22,499 nt of DNA from an uncultured Marvinbryantia sp. (GCA_934373455.1 CAKRON010000033.1:1-22499), one strand, 5' to 3'. Counted from the first letter of the stretch, positions 1-7,950 are shown. Notes: generated by a model not told the origin, from the sequence alone. Program-made: numbers and translations.

Positions 1-151
1 GTATAAAAATAAAGAAATCAATGTCATAGAGGAAGATTTCCGGAATACACTGGAAAAATGTGAGAAAGTAACAAAAGAAGTATATCGGCGTATGCCATTT
101 TGGCAGAAACTGGCAGGAAGCTTGCTGCGTCTGTTTGCACCACTGATGTAG
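1..151 (+). CDS. cls: Cardiolipin synthase, C-terminal fragment (5' end outside window)
   Basis: An open frame enters from the left edge (first full codon at base 2) and stops at TAG 149-151, giving about 49 residues. The end reads RRMPFWQKLAGSLLRLFAPLM. A Trp-Gln-Lys segment followed by an amphipathic LLRLFAPLM-type tail is typical of the extreme C-terminus of phospholipase-D-type cardiolipin synthases, which condense phosphatidylglycerol into cardiolipin at the membrane. The HKD catalytic motifs would lie upstream and cannot be seen, so the assignment rests on this tail alone. No clear hairpin terminator follows; the next gene, galK, starts 110 bases later and has promoter-like sequence of its own. 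Confidence 0.55.
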   Translation, partial: YKNKEINVIEEDFRNTLEKCEKVTKEVYRRMPFWQKLAGSLLRLFAPLM

Positions 152-164
152 TGAAACAGACTAT

Positions 165-210
165 TTGACAATTTTGTCCATATTTTATCCTATTCTGTTT
201 ATGTACAGAA
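165..210 (+). promoter_or_regulatory. Candidate galK promoter and operator
   Basis: A consensus -35 box TTGACA lies at 165-170. The best -10 match downstream is TATTCT at 191-196, but the 20-base spacer is long, so the pairing is uncertain. Overlapping that -10 is a perfect 6-base inverted repeat, TTCTGT (193-198) and ACAGAA (205-210), with a 6-base spacer. This is the size and position expected of a repressor operator for the galactose genes. Both calls are inferences from motif shape only. Confidence 0.35.
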
Positions 211-260
211 CTTTCTGATTATGCTTAAATAATAGTAAGTTTAAGGGAGGTAGGAATCTT

Positions 261-1430
261 ATGGATAAGGATTTAAGACAGCATTTTGAACAGTTATTTG
301 GGGAAGGCGGAGACATTAAATATGCCTTTGCACCGGGACGTGTAAATCTGATCGGAGAGCATACCGATTATAATGGCGGTCATGTATTTCCATGTGCTTT
401 GACCATCGGAACGTATGGAATTGCACGAAGAAGAGATGACAGAAAGATGTTCTTTTATTCAGAGAATTTTAAAAAGAGTGGCGTCATTGAGACAAGTCTG
501 GATGATCTGGTGCCGTCAGAAAAAGCAAACTGGACAAATTATCCAAAAGGTGTTGTATGGGCACTGGAGAAAAGAGGATATTCCTTTGAAAGCGGATTCG
601 ATATGCTGATTTACGGAGATATTCCGAATGGTTCCGGACTTTCTTCTTCCGCATCACTGGAGGTTTTGACGGGACTGATGATGAAAGAACTTTATGGCTT
701 TACGGATCTTACCATGCAGGAAATTGCACTGGTAGGACAGTACAGCGAAAATAATTATAATGGAATGAACTGTGGTATCATGGATCAGTTTGCCAGTGCA
801 ATGGGTAATAAAGATTGCGCGATATTCCTGGATACCAATACATTAAAGTATGAGTATGCACCGATTCAGCTGGAAAATGCAAGAATCGTGATTACGAACA
901 GCAAAGTAAAGCATAGTCTGGTAGGTTCCGCTTACAATGACCGCAGAAAAGAATGTGAGACTGCTTTAAAAGAATTACAGGCGGTATGTGATATTCAGAC
1001 TCTGGGAGATCTGGATGAAGAACAGTTTGAAAAAGTGAAAACAGCAATTACCAGTGATGTATGCCGGAAACGTGCCAAACATGCGGTATATGAGAATCAG
1101 AGAACAATTCGTGCCGTAAAAGCATTAAAAGAAGGCAATATTGAAGAATTTGGTCAGCTGATGAATGCTTCTCATGTATCATTAAGAGATGATTATGAAG
1201 TATCCTGCAAAGAGACAGACATTTTAGCTCAGACAGCATGGAATGTACCAGGGGTTCTGGGATCCAGAATTACAGGCGGTGGTTTTGGCGGATGCACAGT
1301 CAGTATTGTAAAAGAAGACAGTATAGATGCATTCCGGAAACAAGTAGGAGAAGAATATCAGAAGCAGACAGGCATCGAAGCAGAATTTTATATCGTAGAT
1401 ATCGGAGATGGAGCACATCTGCTTGCTTAA
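261..1430 (+). CDS. galK: Galactokinase
   Basis: This enzyme phosphorylates alpha-D-galactose at C1 with ATP, the first committed step of the Leloir pathway, in the cytoplasm. It has 389 residues, normal for a bacterial GalK. All three GHMP-kinase signatures are present: the galactokinase signature PGRVNLIGEHTDYNGG (residues 25-40), the ATP-binding loop GSGLSSSASLEV (124-135), and the C-terminal GGGFGGC (339-345). MNCGIMDQFAS carries the expected catalytic Asp at about 175. The ATG at 261 is preceded by AAGGGAGG (243-250). It lies 14 bases upstream of galT in the same direction, so the two form an operon. galE and a mutarotase gene are not nearby. Confidence 0.97.
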   Translation: MDKDLRQHFEQLFGEGGDIKYAFAPGRVNLIGEHTDYNGGHVFPCALTIGTYGIARRRDDRKMFFYSENFKKSGVIETSLDDLVPSEKANWTNYPKGVVWALEKRGYSFESGFDMLIYGDIPNGSGLSSSASLEVLTGLMMKELYGFTDLTMQEIALVGQYSENNYNGMNCGIMDQFASAMGNKDCAIFLDTNTLKYEYAPIQLENARIVITNSKVKHSLVGSAYNDRRKECETALKELQAVCDIQTLGDLDEEQFEKVKTAITSDVCRKRAKHAVYENQRTIRAVKALKEGNIEEFGQLMNASHVSLRDDYEVSCKETDILAQTAWNVPGVLGSRITGGGFGGCTVSIVKEDSIDAFRKQVGEEYQKQTGIEAEFYIVDIGDGAHLLA

Positions 1431-1444
1431 GAGGAGGAACTGAC

Positions 1445-2932
1445 ATGCTGAGTACATATATCAAAGAACTGACAGAATACGGAGTGCGCACAGGACTTTT
1501 ACCGGAATGTGAAAAAATCTATGCGATCAATCTGCTCCTGGATTGTTTTAAAGAAGATACGTATGAAGAACCGGGAGAAGTAAAAGAGCGACCGTTGGAA
1601 GAGATCTTAAAGGATCTGTTGGATGAAGCAGTAAAACGTGAGCTGATCACGGACAGTGTGGCATATCGAGATTTATTTGACACAAAGTTGATGAATACGC
1701 TGGTACCAAGACCGGCTCAGGTCCAGGAGACATTTTATCAGAAATATCAGGAAAATCCGGAGGAAGCAACAGACTGGTTCTACAAATTCAGCCAGGATAC
1801 AGATTATATTCGTCGTTATCGTATCAGAAAAGATCAGAAGTGGAAAGTGGAAAGCCCATACGGTGAACTGGATATTACGATTAATCTTTCCAAACCGGAA
1901 AAAGATCCAAAGGCAATTGCAGCTGCGCGGAAGAGTGCATCCGTATCTTATCCGAAATGTCAGCTTTGTTTTGAAAATGAAGGATATGCAGGCAGAGGAG
2001 ATCATCCGGCAAGAGAGACACACCGTATTATTCCGATCACCGTCAATGACAGTAAATGGGGATTTCAGTATTCTCCATATGTATATTATAATGAGCATTG
2101 CATCGTCTTTAACAGCCAGCATACGCCAATGAAGATTGAACGGGCTACGTTTGTAAAACTGTTTGATTTTGTTAAGCAGTTTCCACACTATATGCTGGGA
2201 TCCAATGCAGACCTTCCTATCGTAGGCGGTTCCATTTTGACACATGACCATTTCCAGGGCGGACGCTATACGTTTGCTATGGAGAAGGCACCGGTAGAAC
2301 ATGAGGTAACAATTGCCGGATTTGAAGATGTGAAAGCTGGAATTGTAAAATGGCCGTTATCAGTCATCCGTCTTTCATCAGCAGATACAGACCGGATCAT
2401 CGAACTGGCAGATCACATTTTAAAAGCATGGCGTGGTTATACAGATGAAGAAGCTTTTATTTTTGCGGAAACAAACGGGGAACCACATAACACCATCACT
2501 CCGATTGCCAGAAAACGCGGAGACTTATATGAATTGGATTTGGTGCTGCGCAATAACATTACGACAGAGGAACATCCACTGGGTGTTTATCATCCGCATG
2601 CACAGCTTCATCATATCAAGAAAGAAAATATTGGTCTGATTGAAGTAATGGGTCTGGCAGTACTTCCGGCCAGATTAAAAGAAGAAATGGAGCTTTTAAA
2701 AGAGTATATCCTGAATAAGAAAGACATCGAAACCAATGAGAAGATTGCAAAACATGCATCCTGGGTGGCAGAATTCCTTCCTGCTTATTCAGAAGTCAAT
2801 GCAGAGAATATAGATCATATTCTGGAAGAAGAAGTCGGAAAAGTATTTGTAAAAGTGCTGGAAGATGCCGGCGTATATAAATGTACTGAAAAAGGAAGAA
2901 CAGATTTCCTGCGTTTCCTGAATACATTATAA
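1445..2932 (+). CDS. galT: Galactose-1-phosphate uridylyltransferase, class II (Firmicutes type)
   Basis: GalT transfers UMP from UDP-glucose to galactose-1-phosphate, giving UDP-galactose and glucose-1-phosphate. The 495-residue length and sequence fit the long class II family of Firmicutes, not the roughly 350-residue E. coli type. Visible marks are CQLCFENEGYAGR (172-184), THRIIPI, the HDHFQGG histidine motif (267-273), and the conserved C-terminal stretch KENIGLIEVMGLAVLPARL. The frame is open further upstream into galK, but the ATG at 1445 is preceded by GAGGAGGA (1431-1438), and the family N-terminus normally begins close to this point, so I start there. It is translated with galK and ends just before a strong terminator. 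Confidence 0.96.
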   Translation: MLSTYIKELTEYGVRTGLLPECEKIYAINLLLDCFKEDTYEEPGEVKERPLEEILKDLLDEAVKRELITDSVAYRDLFDTKLMNTLVPRPAQVQETFYQKYQENPEEATDWFYKFSQDTDYIRRYRIRKDQKWKVESPYGELDITINLSKPEKDPKAIAAARKSASVSYPKCQLCFENEGYAGRGDHPARETHRIIPITVNDSKWGFQYSPYVYYNEHCIVFNSQHTPMKIERATFVKLFDFVKQFPHYMLGSNADLPIVGGSILTHDHFQGGRYTFAMEKAPVEHEVTIAGFEDVKAGIVKWPLSVIRLSSADTDRIIELADHILKAWRGYTDEEAFIFAETNGEPHNTITPIARKRGDLYELDLVLRNNITTEEHPLGVYHPHAQLHHIKKENIGLIEVMGLAVLPARLKEEMELLKEYILNKKDIETNEKIAKHASWVAEFLPAYSEVNAENIDHILEEEVGKVFVKVLEDAGVYKCTEKGRTDFLRFLNTL

Positions 2933-2960
2933 CAGAAGAGAAGAATTTCCCACATCTGAA

Positions 2961-3006
2961 AAAGTGTAAAGTCTTTGCTGAACCAAAAAGACTTTGCACT
3001 TTTTTA
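2961..3006 (+). terminator. Rho-independent terminator after galKT
   Basis: A 16-base arm at 2961-2976 (AAAGTGTAAAGTCTTT) pairs with 2987-3002 (AAAGACTTTGCACTTT) around a 10-base loop. There is one G-U wobble, and the stem is followed by a T run. It lies about 30 bases after the galT stop. Confidence 0.9.
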
Positions 3007-3028
3007 TGTCATACTATCTGTAAAATGG

Positions 3029-3057
3029 TTGAAATAAAAGTAATTCTAATATATAAT
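3029..3057 (+). promoter_or_regulatory. Sigma-A-type promoter of the TetR gene
   Basis: TTGAAA (3029-3034) and TATAAT (3052-3057) are separated by 17 bases, a near-consensus vegetative promoter. The predicted start lies about 35 bases before the ATG. A second TATAAT sits at 3062-3067. The imperfect palindrome TTGACTATAATCAA (3057-3070) covers the likely transcription start and could be an autoregulatory operator; that part is only a guess. Confidence 0.75.
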
Positions 3058-3102
3058 TGACTATAATCAAAAGTAAACGCAAAAATATGATTGGAGAAGA
3101 AA

Positions 3103-3813
3103 ATGCCAAAGGGATTACAACATAAAGGGGTTATAAGACGGAATAAAATGATACATGCGGCAGTACAGCTTTTTTTGGAGAATGGATATGAAAAAACAAC
3201 GACAGCGTCGATTGCGAAGGCAGCAGGAATGGCACCATCTTCTTTTTTTGCCGCATTTGAGAATAAAGAAGCATTGTTATTGACGTTGGTGAAAACGATG
3301 TTCGGAAGTCAGTTCGAGAATGCAGAGAGTCTTCTTGGAAAGAATGTGGATCCATTGCTTGTATATGGTGCAGAGACAGCTTTGCAAATGTATATATCTG
3401 AATTATCAGAGCCATTACGGGAATTATACGTGATGGCATATTCTTTGCCGACTACATCAGAATATATTTATCTTAGTACAGCGAAGAAGCTGCAATCCAT
3501 TTTTGCAGAATATATGGGAACTGCGGAACTGAAAGATTATTATGAGATGGATATTGCGTCTGCCGGAATCACGAGAGGTTTCATGGCAAAGAAAGCAGAT
3601 CTGTACTTTACGATGGAAGATAAACTGCGTAGATTTTTAAGCTGTTGTTTTACACTTTATAAGGTACCGGAAAAGAAACAGAACGAAATCATAGAACAGG
3701 TATTAAAGATGGATTTGAAAACTATGGCAGAAAGAATCATTGCAGATACGATAAAAAAAGCAGAAAAAGGGTTTGAAGCAGTAGTGTCAGAAGAAAGCAT
3801 CCATCACTCGTAA
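3103..3813 (+). CDS. TetR/AcrR-family transcriptional regulator
   Basis: The product is a 236-residue DNA-binding regulator. Residues about 10-57 form the N-terminal TetR helix-turn-helix: an amphipathic first helix, NGYEKTTTASIAKAAGMAPSSFFAAFENKEALL, with recognition helix near 44-53. The remaining roughly 175 residues are helical and diverged, as expected for the ligand-binding and dimerisation domain, so the ligand cannot be predicted. The frame is also open from a TTG at 3091, but GGAG at 3093-3096 is the ribosome-binding site for the ATG at 3103, which gives the normal family N-terminus. It is monocistronic, with its own promoter, and converges on the GH13 gene. Its target is not evident. 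Confidence 0.9.
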   Translation: MPKGLQHKGVIRRNKMIHAAVQLFLENGYEKTTTASIAKAAGMAPSSFFAAFENKEALLLTLVKTMFGSQFENAESLLGKNVDPLLVYGAETALQMYISELSEPLRELYVMAYSLPTTSEYIYLSTAKKLQSIFAEYMGTAELKDYYEMDIASAGITRGFMAKKADLYFTMEDKLRRFLSCCFTLYKVPEKKQNEIIEQVLKMDLKTMAERIIADTIKKAEKGFEAVVSEESIHHS

Positions 3814-3821
3814 TATCCATG

Positions 3822-3943
3822 GATTCTTGCAAGAATCATGTTTGGTAAAAGAACGCTCCGCGAGGATGCGCAGTGATTCTGTAAAGAATATGTCAGCTTC
3901 GCTGACCAGAATCACGCGCCAAGTCTCACGGACGTTCGACTTG
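3822..3943. repeat. Composite palindromic element between convergent genes
   Basis: Most of the 137-base gap between the tetR and GH13 stop codons is palindromic. A perfect 16-base palindrome, GATTCTTGCAAGAATC, occupies 3822-3837. A nested structure follows: GCGC (3868-3871) plus GTGATTCTG (3873-3881) pair with CAGAATCAC (3907-3915) plus GCGC (3916-3919), enclosing the triloop hairpin GTCAGC-TTC-GCTGAC (3892-3906). A third hairpin has CAAGTC (3920-3925) and GACTTG (3938-3943) as arms. A T-rich stretch, ATATTTTT, follows at 3945-3952. The element could terminate transcription from both sides. Its higher CG content compared with the flanking DNA also suggests a dispersed intergenic repeat, but no second copy lies in this window. 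Confidence 0.7.
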
Positions 3944-3950
3944 AATATTT

Positions 3951-5636
3951 TTAACGGAAGCTTTTTACCCAGTTCAGCAAGGAATCAGGATAAATATTTT
4001 CTGCCACATCTTTGCGCATCTGGTCAGTAACCGGTCCGTTTTTAGCCAATTTTTCCAAGATAGCTGACTGAAGCTCTTCTACAGACATTTCTTCGTAAGG
4101 TTTGTTCAGATCGAGAACTTTTTTTGTAACAGGCTTTGCTTCCTTTTCGGCGATTTCTTCAATGATTGGTTTTGACTCAATCATCGATTTTTTTGGAGAA
4201 ACAGGCTTCTCCTCAACAATCGTTTTTTGGGGAGGAACAGGTTTCGGTTTTTTTTCGATCAGGACAGTTGGGTGAGTTTTGCCAACTGCGGATTCCGGCA
4301 CCCAGATTTCCCCGAAGTTACCTTTTATGGTAACATGAATTTGACCGTTTTCCGGCTGAATCTTTGCACCTGTCAAAGTGCCAAGATAAGTTTCACTGCT
4401 GTCTACCGGTACAGAAAATCCTGCTTCGTTATCATCATTATTTACGGTAATCGCTACGGTGCAGCCATTCCAGCTTCTGGTGAATGCATACTGACGGTTA
4501 GTCAGTGTTCGCTGCTGGTAATCACCGTAGGAAAGCGCTGGAACGGAGGTGCGTACTTTTCCAAGAGCTGCGATCAGAGCAGTACATGGATTAGAGGTAA
4601 GGGCATCTTTGTAATCATCCAGATTCAGTTGTGGACGGAGAGAGTCATCAGAGCCGTATTCTTTTTTTCCTTCAATGCCAAATTCAGAACCATAATAAAT
4701 AGATGGAATCCCCGGAAGGGTATACAGCAGCACATGAACCGGAGTGAAATGTGCCTTGTTATTTAGCTTGGTATAAATTCGTTCTACATCATGATTATCT
4801 ACAAAATTATAAAGTTTCAGCCCGTCCGGACGGTTGCCACCCATTTCATAAAGACGCTTTACGGTATGGGCAATTTCAAAATAATTATGATCATTATGAC
4901 CGGAATATAATGCTTTGTGCAGATGATAGTTGGTTACCGAGTGAAGAGTTCCCTCGTTGACCCAGCGGGTATAATCACCATGAATCACTTCACCCATCAG
5001 CCAGAAGTCCGGTTTTACTTCATTGGCGGTGTGACGCAGAGCTTTCATGAAATCAAAATCCAGGACATCTGCTGCGTCCAGACGAATACCATCGATATCA
5101 AATTCGCTGACCCAGAAGCGAATGACATCACAGATATAATCTTTTACTTCTGGATTTCGCTGATTCAGCTTGACCAGAAGATTATAGCCACCCCAGTTTT
5201 CGTAAGAAAATCCATCATTGTATTCATTATTGCCATAGAAGTTCACATTACAATACCAGTCACGGTAACGGGAATGCTCCCTGTTTTCCTGGATATCTTT
5301 GAATGCAAAAAAATCTCTTCCGGTGTGATTAAATACGCCATCCAGAATTACTCGAATGCTCTGGTTGTGACATTCCTTTACAAAAGCTGACAGATCCTCG
5401 TTGGTGCCGAGACGACTGTCCAGCTTTTTGTAATCAGTTGTCTCATAACCGTGTCCTACAGATTCAAATAAAGGACCGATGTACAGAGCATTACATCCCA
5501 GATCATGGATATGAGAGATCCATGGACGCAGAGTATTCAACCGGTGAACCGGTTTCTCATAGGAGTTCTGCTTCGGAGCTCCCGTAAGACCCAGTGGGTA
5601 TATATGATAAAAAACAGCTTCATCGTACCATGCCAT
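3951..5636 (-). CDS. Cytoplasmic GH13 alpha-amylase-family glycoside hydrolase with C-terminal extension
   Basis: The product is a 561-residue alpha-glucan hydrolase or transglycosidase. The (beta/alpha)8 barrel covers about 1-345 with all GH13 regions: DGVFNH (99-104), GIRLDAAD with nucleophile D187, MGEVIHGD with acid/base E216, and FVDNHD with D283. A beta-sandwich domain follows (about 365-448). From about 460 a Pro/Lys/Glu-rich linker (KKPKPVPPQK and similar repeats) leads to a small charged helical domain (515-561) that I do not recognise. There is no signal peptide, so it should act on imported maltodextrins or on glycogen. The exact specificity (maltogenic amylase, glucosidase or neopullulanase) cannot be settled by eye. 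The ATG at 5636 has GGAGG seven bases upstream. It is divergent from the permease operon. Confidence 0.9.
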   Translation of the reverse strand: MAWYDEAVFYHIYPLGLTGAPKQNSYEKPVHRLNTLRPWISHIHDLGCNALYIGPLFESVGHGYETTDYKKLDSRLGTNEDLSAFVKECHNQSIRVILDGVFNHTGRDFFAFKDIQENREHSRYRDWYCNVNFYGNNEYNDGFSYENWGGYNLLVKLNQRNPEVKDYICDVIRFWVSEFDIDGIRLDAADVLDFDFMKALRHTANEVKPDFWLMGEVIHGDYTRWVNEGTLHSVTNYHLHKALYSGHNDHNYFEIAHTVKRLYEMGGNRPDGLKLYNFVDNHDVERIYTKLNNKAHFTPVHVLLYTLPGIPSIYYGSEFGIEGKKEYGSDDSLRPQLNLDDYKDALTSNPCTALIAALGKVRTSVPALSYGDYQQRTLTNRQYAFTRSWNGCTVAITVNNDDNEAGFSVPVDSSETYLGTLTGAKIQPENGQIHVTIKGNFGEIWVPESAVGKTHPTVLIEKKPKPVPPQKTIVEEKPVSPKKSMIESKPIIEEIAEKEAKPVTKKVLDLNKPYEEMSVEELQSAILEKLAKNGPVTDQMRKDVAENIYPDSLLNWVKSFR

Positions 5637-5669
5637 AATAATACCTCCAAAAAAACAAATTCTTTACCT

Positions 5670-5675
5670 ATTATA
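5670..5675 (-). promoter_or_regulatory. Candidate -10 box for the GH13 gene
   Basis: On the minus strand TATAAT lies at 5675-5670, about 34 bases before the GH13 start codon. No good -35 box is found 16-18 bases upstream; that position instead overlaps the inverted repeat at 5695-5710, so the promoter may depend on an activator. Confidence 0.5.
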
Positions 5676-5694
5676 ATGGTTTTTCTAAAAAAAT

Positions 5695-5749
5695 TCTATA
5701 CTTTTATAGAGATCTACCCTATAATAAAATGGATAAAGGTAAAAGTATA
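5695..5749. promoter_or_regulatory. Divergent control region: inverted repeats around the permease promoter
   Basis: A TATAAT -10 box for the permease operon lies at 5720-5725. The position of its -35 box (5697-5702) reads TATACT and forms part of two inverted repeats. One is TCTATA-CTTT-TATAGA at 5695-5710. The other pairs TATACTTTTA (5697-5706) perfectly with TAAAAGTATA (5740-5749). The two 10-base arms are 43 bases apart centre to centre, about four helical turns, and flank the -10 box. The left arm is upstream of the likely transcript start, so it would act as DNA, not as an RNA hairpin. A regulator binding here could control the operon and also the divergent GH13 gene. Confidence 0.5.
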
Positions 5750-5768
5750 CGAAAGAGGAGAGAAAAAC

Positions 5769-7163
5769 ATGAATCATTTGGAAAACAAAGGTCCAGAGTA
5801 TGATTTCTATGGGAAATTGTCACTGAAGAAAGCAATTCCGCTGGGGTTGCAGCATGTACTTGCTATGTTTGTGGGAAATCTTACCCCGATTCTGATTATC
5901 ACAGGAGCCTGTGGAATCGGATCAGGAACAGAATTTGCGGATGTACAGATTGCGTTGCTGCAGAATGCCATGTTAATTGCAGGTATTGTAACATTAATTC
6001 AGTTATTTTCTATTGGACCGGTTGGCGGAAAAGTGCCAATTATTATGGGTACCAGTTCTGGATTTATCGGAGTGTGTAACAGTGTTGCATCCGTGATGGG
6101 CGGAGGTGTGCTGGCTTATGGCGCAATTATGGGAGCCTCACTGATAGGAGGACTTTTTGAAGGTGTGCTTGGATTTATGATCAAGCCTCTGCGAAAGTTC
6201 TTTCCACCGGTTGTGACAGGAACGGTAGTATTATCCATTGGTCTGTCTCTGATCTCGGTAGGTGTGGGATCTTTTGGAGGCGGAAGTGCTGCGAAGGATT
6301 ACGGTTCAGCTGAGAATCTGATTCTCGGAGCGATTGTACTGATTGTTATTATCGCACTGAAACATGGGACAAAAGGAATGACAAGTGCGTCGTCGGTGTT
6401 GATTGGTATCATTGTGGGATACGTAATTGCAGCTGTTATGGCCGTTGTACTTCCAACGACTGCCATAGATGCAGAGGGAGTAGAATATACCAAAGCATGG
6501 GTTCTGAACTGGAGCAAAGTGGCAGATGCCGGATGGTTTGCTGTACCGAAGCTGATGCCGATAAAGATTGTATTTGATGCGAGAGCAATTTTGCCGGTAC
6601 TGATTATGTTTGTGGTAACAGCAGTAGAGACAGTGGGTGATATCTCAGGTGTAATTGAAGGTGGTATGGACAGAGAAGCTACGGATACAGAACTTTCCGG
6701 AGGTGTAATCTGTGATGGTATCGGATCTTCGCTGGCAGCAATATTTGGCGTACTTCCGAATACATCTTTTAGTCAGAACGTAGGACTGGTTACTATGACA
6801 AAGATTGTAAATCGTATTGCACTGGCTACAGGGGCGGTATTTCTGATTCTTTGTGGACTGTTTCCAAAATTGTCTGCACTGATTTCTATTATGCCGCAGA
6901 GTGTACTGGGAGGAGCAGCAGTTATGATGTTCTCATCCATTGTAGTGAGTGGAATTCAGCTGATTACCAGAGAAAAGATGACGTCAAGAGACATTACAAT
7001 TGTATCTGTGGCACTTGGACTGGGATATGGATTTGGATCTAACAGTGGTGTACTGGCAGGTCTTCCACAATCTGTACAGCTGATATTTGGTGGTTCCGGA
7101 ATTGTACCGGCAGCACTTGTAGCTATGATATTAAATATTGTTCTTCCGAAAGAACAGGCGTAA
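5769..7163 (+). CDS. NCS2-family purine (xanthine/urate-type) permease
   Basis: The product is a 464-residue polytopic membrane protein, a proton-coupled nucleobase symporter of the uracil/xanthine permease family with the usual 14 hydrophobic segments. Family marks are the QH pair in TM1 (28-29), the TM8 motif AVETVGD with E287, and the signature SFSQNVGLVTMTK (333-345) with N337. The SQNVGL form is closer to bacterial xanthine/urate transporters such as PbuX than to UraA; this is a comparison from memory. The ATG at 5769 follows AAAGAGGAGAG; the frame is open farther upstream but without a ribosome-binding site. It begins the hydroxylase operon, with xdhB starting 18 bases after its stop, which supports a purine as substrate. 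Confidence 0.9.
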   Translation: MNHLENKGPEYDFYGKLSLKKAIPLGLQHVLAMFVGNLTPILIITGACGIGSGTEFADVQIALLQNAMLIAGIVTLIQLFSIGPVGGKVPIIMGTSSGFIGVCNSVASVMGGGVLAYGAIMGASLIGGLFEGVLGFMIKPLRKFFPPVVTGTVVLSIGLSLISVGVGSFGGGSAAKDYGSAENLILGAIVLIVIIALKHGTKGMTSASSVLIGIIVGYVIAAVMAVVLPTTAIDAEGVEYTKAWVLNWSKVADAGWFAVPKLMPIKIVFDARAILPVLIMFVVTAVETVGDISGVIEGGMDREATDTELSGGVICDGIGSSLAAIFGVLPNTSFSQNVGLVTMTKIVNRIALATGAVFLILCGLFPKLSALISIMPQSVLGGAAVMMFSSIVVSGIQLITREKMTSRDITIVSVALGLGYGFGSNSGVLAGLPQSVQLIFGGSGIVPAALVAMILNIVLPKEQA

Positions 7164-7181
7164 GAAGACTGGAGAGCAGTG

Positions 7182-7949
7182 ATGTTAAAGATAAAAGAAA
7201 TTGTCAGACCACAGAGTCTGGAAGAGGCATATGAACTGAACCAAAAGAGAACCAACAGGATCTTAGGAGGCATGCTCTGGATGCGTATGAGTAATATCCA
7301 GATTCAGAAAGCCATTGATCTGTCTGGTCTGGGTTTGGATCAAATCGAAGAAACAGAAGAAGAATTTTCTATCGGATGTATGGTGACTTTGCGGGAACTG
7401 GAACTTCACGAAGGATTGAACAACATGTGTGAAGATCTGATCCGTAAGTCTGTGGAAGATATCGTCGGAGTTCAGTTCCGTAATCTGGCAACGATCGGGG
7501 GCAGCTTATTTGGAAGATTCGGATTTTCTGATGTACTGACCGCATTTTTGGTACTGGATACTTATGTGGAATTGTATCCGGGTGGAGTCTGTCCTTTAGC
7601 AGAGTTTGCTGCCCGAAAAAGAGAGAATGATATTTTGGTAAGAGTGATTGTGAAAAAGACAAAAGGACATTATGCATATCAGTCCTATCGCAATACTAAG
7701 ACAGACTTTCCGGTACTGGCAATTGCTCTTTCTCAGACAGAAAATGGCATAAAGACAGCGATCGGTGCGAGACCACAGAGAGCTGAGGTGAGAAATGCTG
7801 CTGATCTGAAAGACAGTACATTAAAGCAGCTGGCAGATTCATTTACCTATGGAAGTAACATGAGGGCATCCGGAGAATACCGGAAGCATTTGGCGAATGT
7901 ACTTCTAAAAAGAGCAGCATCAGAAATTCAGGGAAAGGAGACCGTTTAA
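7182..7949 (+). CDS. xdhB: Molybdenum hydroxylase FAD-binding subunit (xanthine dehydrogenase type)
   Basis: This 255-residue protein is the medium, FAD-carrying subunit that passes electrons between the 2Fe-2S subunit and the terminal acceptor. Evidence is the N-terminal FAD-binding fold with ILGGMLWMRM (28-36), the flavin-contacting loop RNLATIGGSLFGRFGFSDV (100-118), and the C-terminal CO-dehydrogenase-flavoprotein domain ending RASGEYRKHLANVLLKRA. Many homologues have GGT or GGG where this has GGM, and are somewhat longer. GTG at 7179 is possible, but the ATG at 7182 is better spaced from GGAG (7171-7174). It is followed one base later by the 2Fe-2S subunit. Order FAD, Fe-S, Mo is typical of bacterial heterotrimers. 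Confidence 0.93.
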   Translation: MLKIKEIVRPQSLEEAYELNQKRTNRILGGMLWMRMSNIQIQKAIDLSGLGLDQIEETEEEFSIGCMVTLRELELHEGLNNMCEDLIRKSVEDIVGVQFRNLATIGGSLFGRFGFSDVLTAFLVLDTYVELYPGGVCPLAEFAARKRENDILVRVIVKKTKGHYAYQSYRNTKTDFPVLAIALSQTENGIKTAIGARPQRAEVRNAADLKDSTLKQLADSFTYGSNMRASGEYRKHLANVLLKRAASEIQGKETV

Positions 7950-7950
7950 G

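Noticed and set aside
1238..1444. Upstream in-frame extension of galT
   Set aside because: These codons lie inside galK in another frame. The ATG at 1445, with GAGGAGGA before it, gives the usual class II GalT N-terminus and length.
1673..2302. 209-codon open frame on the minus strand inside galT
   Set aside because: It has no ribosome-binding site, its composition is that of a shadow frame, and the forward frame encodes conserved GalT motifs throughout.
4227..5390. Plus-strand open frames of 179, 69 and 157 codons inside the GH13 gene
   Set aside because: They are antisense to conserved catalytic regions, lack start signals and resemble no protein family.
5640..5768. Possible purine riboswitch before the permease gene
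   Set aside because: I looked for the conserved purine-aptamer core and its kissing loops and found none. The likely leader is only about 35 bases, too short for an aptamer.
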